Shown piece by piece: positions 21,330 through 31,665 of a stretch of 64,000 nucleotides of DNA. Positions within the stretch are counted from its first letter, which is position 1; each line of letters begins with the position of its first letter. Source of the stretch: Strongylocentrotus droebachiensis (taxonomy: Eukaryota; Echinodermata; Echinoidea; Camarodonta; Strongylocentrotidae); contig JAVYIG010006428.1 of the NCBI GenBank assembly GCA_035222895.1, positions 1-64,000 of the forward strand, given 5' to 3'. Under the pieces are notes generated by a model, which was not told the DNA's origin, ran no database searches, and saw only the letters and a list, made by a program, of their open reading frames with translations. A program made the translations under genes and the position numbers.

Positions 21330-23155
21330 GGTATTTTTTTTTAATTTGAAGAAAAAGATTAAATAAGACACTGCTCATTAATACACTTACTTGCAAGTTT
21401 CTACTTTTGCAGGTGAAGCCAGGATTTAGGTTGTTGCGTGCTGTTTTTAACAGTTGTGGAACATTGCAGAAGAAGTAGATCTTTCTGTCCTCATCAGCCG
21501 GGTTTATGGTGTACCTACAGTGTAATAGCCATGAACATCATCAGTGCATATCCTAACAAAATTCCTGTTACACGATGCCCCGTCTGCCACGACAACTCGT
21601 ACCTTTAGCCCCGCTGTCTCGATGGACAAGACCGTTTTCATGACACAGTCATAGATTTCCCCGCTGCGTAGAGAAAAGAGATGTAGTGGGAAAAGGGCTA
21701 CAGCTTGCTTCGTGGGAGAAAACAAGACACGAACCATGATCATGAATGCATGGCTTGCAAGTTCATCGGTGTCCTCCTTTAGGCGCTTCTCAAATGCTTG
21801 CAACTCATTATTTATGCTGCCTACATCGACAAAACCAATGAGTTCTCCAGTCGAAGAAGAAGAGTACACTATGCCCGACTTAGTCTTCATTTCATCACAG
21901 ATGAGTGATACATTGCTTTGGAACTCTTGCTTCAAATTCATCTCTTTGATGGTTTGTTGTATCATATCGTGATGGACTTCTGTTTTCGCTTGTGTGTAAT
22001 GTGTATATTTTGTAAGTGTTCCTATTGCAGGTAATATAAGTAACTTATTGTCTTTGATAAGTTTGTATGCTGCAAGGGACTTGCTGTGCACAGCAATTGC
22101 CCATTGAATAACCGATGGATGCCATCGCATCTGTCTCCTGTTGGAGTACTTCAATGCCTTTGTCTGCTCCTCCCACAACAGCTTCTGTGCTGATTTACCA
22201 ACGAGATTCTTTTCAATCACCCCCGCTGCATCTTTCACAATCTTTTCAATCTCTTTCGTGTCTCCAACCGGCACACTCTCCTCTTTAAATTTTTTCTTTA
22301 TTTTGTCCTGAAGTTTCCTCTGGCTACCTTCATTCTGTCCTTCTGTATGTTCCTTGCTCTGGAGATTGGTTGCTTTTTAGACAGATATTGCAATTTTACC
22401 TTTGGAGAAGCACGTGCTTTCATAGGTGAAGACAACCTATTCCGATTCTTCATGGATATCAAGTCACTCCTCTGGATGGAACACACAGTTATTCTCAGTC
22501 CATCTTGTGTCTCTTTGCTGATACATCTTCGTTCTCATTTAAGTGCAGACAGTTTGGGTGATTCAGCAATTGCCTTCTCCCAGTCGGATAGGTGCTGCAT
22601 TTATCGTTGTCCTCAGCCACAAGTTACAATTAAAGCTGCGGAGTGGTTATCAATTATGTACCCTCTGATGTGTTTTTTTCTTCAGAAAGTCAACAAAGTC
22701 CTTGTTCCCAACACATACCTTGGACCTAGCGACAGATTTCACAAGTCCTTTGACAGATTCTTCATCCAGAACAATGGGGATACCAAGCAGAATAGTTGTT
22801 GAAGGTGCAACTTTCTTGCCCACAAACGCAACTTCCCATGTCCCATTCTTGAATGTGGGGATGCTTTTGAGAATGCAGACATTGTGCTCCTTCACAATGA
22901 CTGAGAAAATCAAGATCCAATCATATTGCTTGCTCAACGACAGCCCATACTCCTCTGCTGCTTCTATCCCTGCTTTCACAACATTTGGGGTCGGAGCAAT
23001 TTCATCCTCTACACATCTCACATCTCAAAGGAATGTTGACCGTAAACACCTTCTTCTTATGTTTCAAAAGTTTGAAACATGTAAGGCAAATGAAGGGTGG
23101 AAAAACATCCTCATCTTCCTTCTTTGTATCAATATGAAGTGCCTCGTGGATAGTC
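21330..23155 (-). pseudogene. P-element-like transposase, copy 5 with N-terminal cysteine region
   Basis: The longest open part, 22274-21504 (256 aa), contains VPVGDTKEIEKIV, LICDEMKTKSGIVY, GLKVRVVVADGASCNRNF and a run-on end. The two Asp positions of a P-type core (CDEMK and VVAD) are visible. Upstream (22600-22340) is the basic segment. 23021-22650 adds 123 residues (KAGIEAAEEYGLSLSKQ, VARSKVCVGNKDFVDFLKKK), and 23155-23010 encodes a possible zinc-binding piece (FICLTCFKLLKHKK, then LRCEMC). The N-terminus is cut by a LINE end at about 23155. I see no THAP motif. Confidence 0.7.
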
Positions 23156-23520
23156 TTTTATTTATTTTATTTTATTTATTAGTCTTTTTTTAAGTAGGGT
23201 GGCTCCATCAGTAATTAAATACTGTTTTCCGTGGAGGACCTACAACATAAATACAAAATTTACAAACATATTGATGTAAACAATCCAAATCGAAAAAAAA
23301 CGAATTCAGTTACAACATTTCTGAACAAAAGAAAAGAAACAAAAACAACACAATGGACCAGTTCAATGATTTAAATTATTATAGCGCCAAAACAAAAGAG
23401 TAAATGAAGAATTTGATGGCGCATTGCTTAGGTAAACTTAGGTAAACTATTCCAAAGAGCCGCACCATCAAATGAAAAACTTTGTTTGATAAATCCAAAA
23501 TAAAAATCTCCATCATCTGA
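23155..23520 (-). pseudogene. LINE 3' end remnant
   Basis: Minus-strand reading at about 23505-23430 gives FIKQSFSFDGAALWNSLP, the usual last motif of L2/CR1-type reverse transcriptases. The minus-strand 3' tail ends in an ATAAA-type repeat (plus strand TTTATTTTATTTTATTTATT, 23158-23180). Only the 3' end is present. Confidence 0.6.
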
Positions 23521-25153
23521 GGTAGTTTGAAAGTAATAAATGTTTTGCTTGTGTCCAAACTGTTCCATGAACCACATACTTCAGTTGGTTATGTAAAGTA
23601 ATACCAAAAGTACAAACTTAATGACGAAAAACAAAACAAGTTTGGGAGCATCGTGAGGAGCTGTCTTGACGCTCACTCAGCTCACCTACACCTTTCAAAC
23701 GCTTCCTTCTTGTATGGATTCCTGTTATCAGCTATTGCAGTCTTTGTTCCACAGAGCCGGCAATACTGTTTCAGGAGCTATCCGTGCCTAGATGCCATCA
23801 TCAATCTGTTTTAGCACACACACAAAAAGGGAAATGGTTAATGTATAATTCCATCTTGATTGTATTATTAAAAATGGTACGGAAGAAGTTAAACAAATAT
23901 TTCTTGGAACCAAAAACTACAATATATATAAATTATTATTGTTTAAATAAGATGACACCAATCATTGCCAAGTAAAATATAAATATGATTTATTAAATTA
24001 ACCAATTTTGATTTTACCGGTGCGAAGCAGAAATACATGTAGATTTTCACATTCATATTCAGGTGTTATGAATTATAATACAAGACATGAGTCAATCACA
24101 ATATCTAACTTCATGCTGAAATTCACTTCATGAAGGTCTCCAATACTGCTGCTGTAGTTCTGTCCTTAAATTTGAGGTTTAAAACCACAAGCTCAACTTT
24201 TCTTTTTTCACAGCCTTCATGTGAACCAATGAAATATGCATGATATTTGATGAATTGACATGCTCTCCTTTGGCTAGCCATACGTTTTGTTCCCCTTGCA
24301 AAATCTGATCCTTATGCACTTTGCGTGCTGATAGAAGTTGAAAGGTCAAAGGTCAGAGCATTAAAGAAGTATATGGCATACATGTAGAAATTATAAATAC
24401 ATGCACTGTATACAAGTTCAGGCTCACATCTTTCATCAGGGAATTTTCTGTATTTTGATGAACTTTTGATAGTCAGCAAGTGCTTAGTTAAGATTATACA
24501 CAGGTGTTGCAGGGTGCTGTACAGATTTCTCCAGTTAATCTATTTATTTAGAATATCAGGTAGGATACCAAAGATATTTAGGATACTAGATTTTATGAAA
24601 AGATGTGCATTTTTGAAGGAAAAATAAAATACAAGCATGGTTTAACTCTGTCAGTATTTTTGGGAATGTAATGTTAAAATATAAAATATAATATTACAAG
24701 GTTAGTATAATTACAGAAGAATGCTTCCTTAATATTTGTGTATTGTGTGCTTTACAGTGCTAAATGTAAGAAGAGTTGGGATATATTTCAAATGCATCCC
24801 TTTTTATCTATATCTACAAGCATATTGAATTATTAACCATACAATTATCATTCCTTCAGGTTTTTATATATTCTATAATGGTTTACAATTAAGACTTATT
24901 CATCAATAAAAAAGAATAAAACAATTAATTTAATGTATGTGAATATACTTAATATATTTTATATTTTAATTGTGATTCTCTTGCCAAGATAGAGAGAGAA
25001 AGAGAGATTTGTATGTGTGTGTATGGGGTGGGGGGGGGTAGGTTGAAGAAGAAATAGAGAAGAAAAGACATAAGTAATATTAGATGACAGACATGGACAC
25101 CAATACATGTATATCAATAGTCCTATGTTATTATATTTGTGCTGTACAGTACT
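23521..25153. other. Non-coding, AT-rich stretch
   Basis: No coding segment recognised. Contains a GA/GT-rich simple-sequence patch at about 24990-25040. Confidence 0.4.
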
Positions 25154-25273
25154 GGGCCCCATCTAATAAAGAGTTGATATTAATCGCAACTTATTTGCAT
25201 GTCCGTAAGAGAAAGGGGACTGCAAACTTAGAATTGATTTTGATCAATCTCAACTCTTTATAAGACGGGTCCC
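25154..25273. repeat. Foldback MITE, 120 bp
   Basis: Inverted ends: GGGCCCCATCTAATAAAGAG on the left, and CTCTTTATAAGACGGGTCCC on the right. This GGG(A/C)CC...AAAGAGTT type is common in marine animals. Target duplication not certain. Confidence 0.7.
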
Positions 25274-27135
25274 TGGTCGATCTTCTTTTTTGTTGTTGTA
25301 ATGTGACATGTATATTGTTAGCTATACCTGTAAGGAAGAGATGCTTATTTTAGTCCTATTTTGTGAATATCATGATGAAAATATTGAATTCAGTAGTTAA
25401 AATAAACTCCATTTATGCAGATAATGTCAAAGACCAACATACTCCTTGGTTCTATAACACATTCTCCTACTTGCATCTAATGAAAGATGCAATAAAAATA
25501 CCATTTATCTTCGATCTTCATCTTCTAATATGCAGTAAACAACTTCATTATTCATACTCCTTCTGAATTTGATTTTGTGTGTGTGTTTTCGTAACTCAAG
25601 AACTTAAGGTTGTCTTTTTGAATAAGAGCCATTGATAAATCCTTTAAATGTGTAAGCTTTTTCACATTTTCAAGAAACATAAATTGAGACAAACCAATTT
25701 TCCACGTACTTAAACAAATACAAAACTTGGTAAAGGGTATGAATAATTTAGTTGTTAACTGCGGTACGTGTTTGTTACATTCATGTATTTATGATATCTT
25801 ATCTGATTGAGGGACATTCCTTCATTATAAAATTTTATATACCGCCATTTTTAGCATTTATGCATGAGATATATCAATAAATGAATGTTGTTTATACAAT
25901 TCGCTTTACAATGTACGTGTTGTTTTTCATCTTTAGCAAATGTCTAGACTGTGACATTATGGCATTGTTGTTGTGGGTTTTTTTTTTTAAGGGGGGAGGG
26001 TTGACAAAAAAAAATATATGGAATGTTTGTTTCAATTTAGCTGCCGGATTTTGGCTCTATCTGAGAAGCATCCCTAATTTGTGCGGCAACTAGCTGCTAG
26101 CTCTTGTTTTCTTCACACATAATAATTGTGTGATATAGTGAAAAGTCAATTAACACATGCATGCAGCTTGCTCACGATCACTGAAGTATCCTGCAATATT
26201 TGTGGACAGAGCTAGCTAGAGAGATACAGAGTAAAGAAAAGAGCTACTATTGCAGGCTCACGTATCATATGAATGAAAATAATCAAACTGTTGAAATAAT
26301 TGTAACTTTGTGGAACAGTGATTGTGGTGGATGCATAGAGGAGAGATATGGGCAGTGAGGGAAGAATGCATGAAGCGGCAGGGACAAGTGCTTGAGAGCT
26401 GTGAGAGTATATAGTTACTAGACAGATAGTGGGATGGAAGATATAAGAAGCAGGGATCAAACAGAAAATTAGAGAAGGCAATTACTTTGATGGTTCAGAC
26501 ATTAAAGGATGACAAGAGAATATGAGAATGATGCAGATGTAATACGGAACAAGTGAGAAAGAGAGGAACTCGGGATGCTCAAGCCTCAAAGTAAGATAAT
26601 TATCAATGAAGATGAAAGTGGAGTTGGCTAAAGAATGGTATATGAGAAAACCACCTTCCACCACCACCACCATGATTGCCTCCCTTAGAACATTCCCAGT
26701 AGGTGTCAGGCTAGGATGCATCCCCATGCCTACATGTATATAGGATTTGATTATTTTGCCTTCACCCTGAATAGCCCCACCCCCTTGGACTAATCATAGA
26801 GCTAGAGATTAGAGAGATAAAGAGAGAGGGGAGGATAACATGGAATATGTACACATATACAAATTTTGCCTCCCAGCTCCCCCCCCCCCCTCCCGAAAAA
26901 AAGTGTAGGGGGGGGGGGGGTCGAGAGAAAGAAATATCTGGTATATATTACAGTTGTATGATGCACGAGTCAGCAATAAGGTGAGGTAGATCTATGTCAT
27001 TTTCAAACAGTTTCCAATTATGCAAACCCTAACCCTGACATACTTCTTTCATAATGACATAACACGTTAATTAGTTTGAAACGGACAGGCTCTTTTCCTG
27101 GGGAGGGGAGGGAGGGGGGCAGCGCTCTCGAGGGT
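25274..27135. other. Non-coding stretch with simple-sequence patches
   Basis: No gene seen. Poly-T/G at about 25980-26000 and poly-C/poly-G runs at 26880-26922. Short frames here are small and show no family motif. Confidence 0.4.
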
Positions 27136-27152
27136 AACATGCCCGGTGCCAG

Positions 27153-27424
27153 GTAAAAATGTCAGAGGTAAAAATGTCAGAGGTAAAAATGTCAGAGGAA
27201 AAAATGTCAGAGGTAAAAATGTCAGAGGTAAAAATGTCAGAGGTAAAAATGTCAGAGGAAAAAATGTCAGAGGTAAAAATGTCAGAGGTAAAAATGTCAG
27301 AGGTAAAAATGTCAGAGGTAAAAATGTCAGAGGTAAAAATGTCAGAGGTAAATTTACAGAGGAAAAAATGTCAGAGGTAAAAATGTCAGAGGTAAAAATG
27401 TCAGAGGTAAAAATGTCAGAGGTA
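27153..27424. repeat. 15-bp tandem array, about 18 units (left arm)
   Basis: Near-perfect repetition of AGGTAAAAATGTCAG, with AGGAAAAAATGTCAG variants and one divergent unit (AGGTAAATTTACAG) at about 27345. Open frames through it are periodicity artefacts. Confidence 0.95.
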
Positions 27425-27708
27425 CAAGCAAAATAAATGAGTGCCGTCATAATATCTCAGCACTTTTATCACACAGAATGTCGAGAACACAGCTACTGCA
27501 TGGGCTAGTCTATTATATTCCTTTCTTCCATAATGTAATTTTTTTAAATGGCTGTGTGTTGTATTTTGTACATGTCCTGAGGATAATAAAATGTGGAAAA
27601 TAGATTTTGAATTATTTTTTTTTTATGATCAAGCTTGCATATAAATATGAATGTCTAACATTTTTTGATTTTTTTTAATTGGCCGTTGGCAACCTACAAC
27701 CTAGCCCG

Positions 27709-28411
27709 TGTAACGTTCCAGAGACGAACAAAGTCCAAACGAAGAAAAGAAAGTTCTCGACAAAAGTCGAGAGTTAAAGTGAGTAGTGCATTTAGTACAA
27801 ATAATTACATATAATCACGAGGAATCACGAAAAGTTACATATATGTGCTGGGCGCCCCAAACTCTGCTAAAGCTTTAGCACCTCATGGCGGCAAAGGAAG
27901 TGGAGTAAGAATAAGAAAATCAAGAAGTCGCTCCGAAAAGTAAAAACTCGCCCCAAAAACTAAAAACCCGCTCCAAAAAGTAAAAGACCGTCTCGATTGA
28001 GAAGCTCATCCCCATTTTAAATCCTCCGACACGTGTGACCCCTTAAAAGGGCGTGTCACTACGACGCATTGCGTCAAATTAATCCCCAGCACCATACACA
28101 CCCATGTCGAAAGGAACTTTATTAATTTTGCGAACTTAACCTCCAGAGTTGAGCTTTCCGGCTCGCAATACTCATCGGCCTCGTAACTTACATAACTCTC
28201 ACATTTGTGCTCTTTCGATCTTTAACTCTTTCACTCGACATCTTTATTAAATCCGAAGAACGCAAACGGGCCGGAAATATAACAATCCTGGAGGCAATTC
28301 TTTAAATGATAATCGGAGCATGCATTGACAAACCTACGAACTCGCACAGAAACATTCTGAGCTAGGGCACAACAGTCCTATATTAACGATGAACCTTAAC
28401 AACACGCTACA
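27709..28411 (-). mobile_element. Candidate solo LTR inside the foldback element
   Basis: 703 bp starting TGTAACG and ending CGCTACA, which would be the TG...CA inverted ends of an LTR. AATAAA-type signals occur on the minus strand near 28110 and 28243. Flanks (CCCG on the left, CCCC on the right) are not an exact duplication, and the right flank is a poly-C run, so support is moderate. Confidence 0.4.
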
Positions 28412-28707
28412 CCCCCCCCCCCCCCCCTAAAAAAAAAGAAACTTGTTTACTCCATTAACTATTCCGTTGAATATAACCCAATGTACACCCCTCTTTCTTT
28501 TTTCCCTTTTACCAATATTGTTTCCTCCATATTTGTATTATTATGTATCCATTGAGGGTAGTCATGCTATCAAGCTATGCCTACTTTGTCAACCCTTCTG
28601 GTTGAGGTTTTCGATTAGTTAGTCAGATCGTCAAATCGGGCCTCATTTTAACGCTGTTACTTGTCATATCTAGGATATGAAGCCATTTGAAATAGATTTT
28701 AAGGGAA

Positions 28708-29141
28708 CAGGCGCGGATCTACGGGGGGGGGGTAGGGGGTTTAAACCCCCCCCCCCTTGGGCGGCCCAAAAAAAAAAAAAAAAAAAAAAGGAAAAAAAAA
28801 AGAAAAAAAGAAAGAAAAAAGAACGCACGCTGTAGAGAGAAACCCTTTCAAGTGCAAATATTGTGAGAAGATATTTAACTCATCTGGTAACTTAACCAAA
28901 CACTTGATAACTCTGGATATAACTGTGTATTAAACTGTTACTTGATTTAAAAAGACGTTATCATGCACTGCTTTTTATGCTCTCCATTGTGTTAATAGAT
29001 GCCAGGAAAACATCATTTACGGGGTTCAAATAAACACCCCCCAAAAAATCGGCTCGCGGCTCGTGGACGATGCTCCGCATCGTCATTATTTTGGTCAAAC
29101 CCCCCCCCCCCCCCCTTAGCAAAAAGCTAGATCCGCCCCTG
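28708..29141. mobile_element. hAT-like MITE, 5-bp target duplication
   Basis: Left end CAGGCGCGGATCTACGGGGG and right end CTAGATCCGCCCCTG are inverted repeats. GGGAA flanks both sides (28703-28707 and 29142-29146). Long G, C and A runs lie just inside each end. CAGGG-type ends are usual for hAT elements, though typical hAT target duplications are 8 bp. Confidence 0.75.
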
Positions 29142-29745
29142 GGGAATAACTTGTTTCTTTGATGTTCTTCCACACTTGCATAATAAGAATGATAACTAAC
29201 GCTTACACATTACTTTTCACCTTTCCCCAGAACTCAACCTTCTCTTTAATTGATGTAACATGGGCGGCTTTCTGCTTTGTATCAGAGTAACAAAGCTGCT
29301 TATTGATTTTCTCCCAGACTATTTTATACCGCAATAGTAATCGACAATATTTTATTGCAACGCGCGCACTTCGGGAATGTGATGGTGCGGTTAGCATTGA
29401 TAACATGGCTTTCTGCTTTGTTTCAGAGTATTAAAATACCAAGCCCACAAAAAAGTGGAATTGTCGGAAATATGCATTTATTGGGAATTATAGTAGTCAT
29501 TGCCACGCAGTTGAAATGTCAAACAATCCTTCAAAAGTGAAGAAGAAGTGGGGGGGTTCATATTTGGGGGGCTGTACTAACTTTTCTTTTTATTTAATGA
29601 TTACACCATGGAGCGACAACTCAGCCTATCAAACATGGCCAAACTTCTCGATTTTAGAAATCTTTTTCCCCAGAAGTTTGCTCAGTGTACCAGCACCATT
29701 TGCTTATACAAATGCATAATATACCGGTATATTAATATTGAATAA

Positions 29746-30107
29746 GGCAGACTAATGGGACATGCATGGTTGCATCTTCAAGTTTCACGCCTTGCAAGAA
29801 ATCATCAGACAACTGATAGAATTCTTCAAAGTACATGATTCCTCTACAACCTTGGTACAAATATGCTCAAAATAAGACTTAACTAATACAATACAATACA
29901 ATAAGACTAATACAATACCTGAATACAATACAATAAGAATTACTCATGAGTAATTCTAATTGTATTTTATTAGTTAAGTCTTATTGTAGGGGTATTTGTA
30001 CCAAGGTTGTAGGATAATCATGTACTTTTAAGAATGCTATCAGTTGCCTGATGATTGCTTGCAAGGCGCGAAACTCGGAGTAGAAACCATGTCCCATTAG
30101 TCTGCCT
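29746..30107. repeat. Inverted duplication, about 130-bp arms
   Basis: Left arm starts GGCAGACTAATGGGACATG and contains AAGTACATGATTCCTCTACA; the right arm carries the reverse complement in mirror order, ending CATGTCCCATTAGTCTGCC-like. The centre has AATACAATACAATAAGA repeats and a TTACTCATGAGTAA palindrome. Confidence 0.8.
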
Positions 30108-30401
30108 GCTCTGCCTAGGCATTGACCACTGTTCGGAAGGATAAAAAGCAATAGAGGAAGGGGGAGAGCAGCCGGGTCACCGTGCCCCAGAAAAAGAATA
30201 CCCCCCCCCCCCCCGTCTTCCTTCAGCAATAATCGGGCAAAAAAGTCACAATTTGCGGCCGAAAGGTAAATAAATTTAAACTGGGAAAGTGGAATATAAA
30301 GTATCGGTGAAATAACGACTGCAAATATCCCTCGCTGTTCTTTTTTGATATAACCCGGGTGTAACCATAACAAACTTTTCACATGCTTTTTTTAAAATTT
30401 T

Positions 30402-30720
30402 ATACCTCTGACATTTTTACCTCTGACATTTTTACCGCTGACATTTTTACCTCTGACATTTTTACCTCTGACATTTTTTCCTCTGACATTTTTACCTCTG
30501 ACATTTTTACCTCTGACATTTTTACCTCTGACATTTTTACCTCTGACATTTTTACCTCTGACATTTTTACCTCTGACATTTTTACCTCTGACATTTTTTC
30601 CTCTGACATTTTTACCTCCGCCATTTTTACCTCTGACATTTTTACCTCTGACATTTTTACCTCTGACATTTTTACCTCTGACATTTTTTCCTCTGACATT
30701 TTTACCTCTGACATTTTTAC
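30402..30720. repeat. 15-bp tandem array, about 21 units (right arm)
   Basis: Repeats CCTCTGACATTTTTA with TTC variants and one CCGCCATTTTTA unit. It is the reverse complement of the array at 27153-27424. Confidence 0.95.
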
Positions 30721-30900
30721 ACCGAGCCAACATGCCCTAGTATACATTTAGCTATCACTTTTCATTTTAAAACCTTATTTCATGTTTTCTTGAATTTTAC
30801 TGTATATATGACAATATTAGTATCCAGAATTATGCCATTTTCTTATAAAAGCAATACATAGAACGGAAATTGTCGACACGGTCTTTAAAGAGAGAGCCGA

Positions 30901-31360
30901 CCCTACCCTAGCCTATAATTTAGGCGGAGTGCGCAGAGCTTTTTTCTTTGCTGCTAGACTAACCCTAAGCAGAACGTCTGATACGGCGAGACTACGAACC
31001 ATGAGTCGCGAAGCGGCTCACCGCCTATAATCACTGGTCTAGCTTTAGTCGTTGTTTTTTTATTATCGACCATGAATCATGAGGTTTTTTCGTACGAAAA
31101 ACTGCCACGGATTCATGGTCGATAATAAAAAAACAACGACTAAAGCTAGACCAGTGATTATAGGCGGTGCGCGGCTCACGGTTCGTAGTCTCGCCGTATC
31201 AGACGTTCTGCTTAGGGTTAGTCTAGCAGCAAAGAAAAAAGCTCGGCACTCCGCCTACTCACGGTTCGTAGTCTCGCCGTATCAGACGTTCTGCTTAGGG
31301 TTAGTCTAGCAGCAAAGAAAAAAGCTCGGCACTCCGCCTAGATTATAGGCTAACCCTACC
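30901..31360. repeat. Large palindrome upstream of the oxidase gene
   Basis: Near-perfect inverted repeat centred near 31082. The left arm has CTAAGCAGAACGTCTGATAC and CTTTAGTCGTTGTTTTTTTA; the right arm has the complement. The right arm also carries a direct duplication of 83 bp (31176-31258 and 31259-31341). Outer ends: CCTACCCTAGCCTATAATTT and complement. It probably represents a foldback MITE. It ends about 300 bp before the oxidase ATG. Confidence 0.85.
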
Positions 31361-31559
31361 CAAATAAGAGGCGGAAAATTCGGTCTAGGTACCGGTAGGC
31401 TCCCAGGCACTCCGTCTGATCCACACGTATACTGCATGCACCGCTGGCTGATCTCCAGCTGATCTTCGAGCAAGAGCCCGCTGCGCCCCGCCCACTGCCC
31501 GGCGCCGCGCCGTACGTGTAAACAATCTCTGGATATGATCGATAAGATACGTGCACACT

Positions 31560-31580
31560 ACACATTATATACGATACGGG
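31560..31580 (+). promoter_or_regulatory. Possible TATA box of the oxidase gene
   Basis: ATTATATAC lies about 100 bp upstream of the ATG at 31666, in a short GC-richer stretch after the palindrome. Position would suit a short 5' leader. This is a single-motif guess. Confidence 0.3.
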
Positions 31581-31665
31581 TTGACTGAAAGACTAGTGAC
31601 TTCTGCCGAAGCAAGAAGAGCTAATTCATATCTTCAGGACAGGCCAGCGAGATTTCTTTCCCGAA

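Larger units (their letters stand above)
27145..30728. mobile_element. Foldback (TU/FB-like) element with 15-bp tandem repeats as inverted ends
   Basis: The left end is a tandem array of a 15-bp unit (AGGTAAAAATGTCAG). The right end is the same array in reverse complement. Just outside both is AACATGCCC (27136-27144 and 30729-30737), a 9-bp direct repeat that fits a target duplication. The very ends are weakly inverted (GGTGCCAGGTAAAAATG and complement of GGCTCGGTGTAAAAATG). Foldback elements with tandem repeats inside long inverted ends are known from Drosophila (FB) and sea urchin (TU). No transposase is seen in the 2.9-kb middle, which holds other insertions. Confidence 0.7.

Noticed and set aside
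27153..27424. CRISPR-like short regular repeats
   Set aside because: 15-bp units are contiguous with no spacers.
27146..27436. Frames of repeated KNVRG or KMSEV peptides
   Set aside because: Products of the 15-bp array, which is open in all frames that lack stops; the same appears in reverse at 30383-30751.
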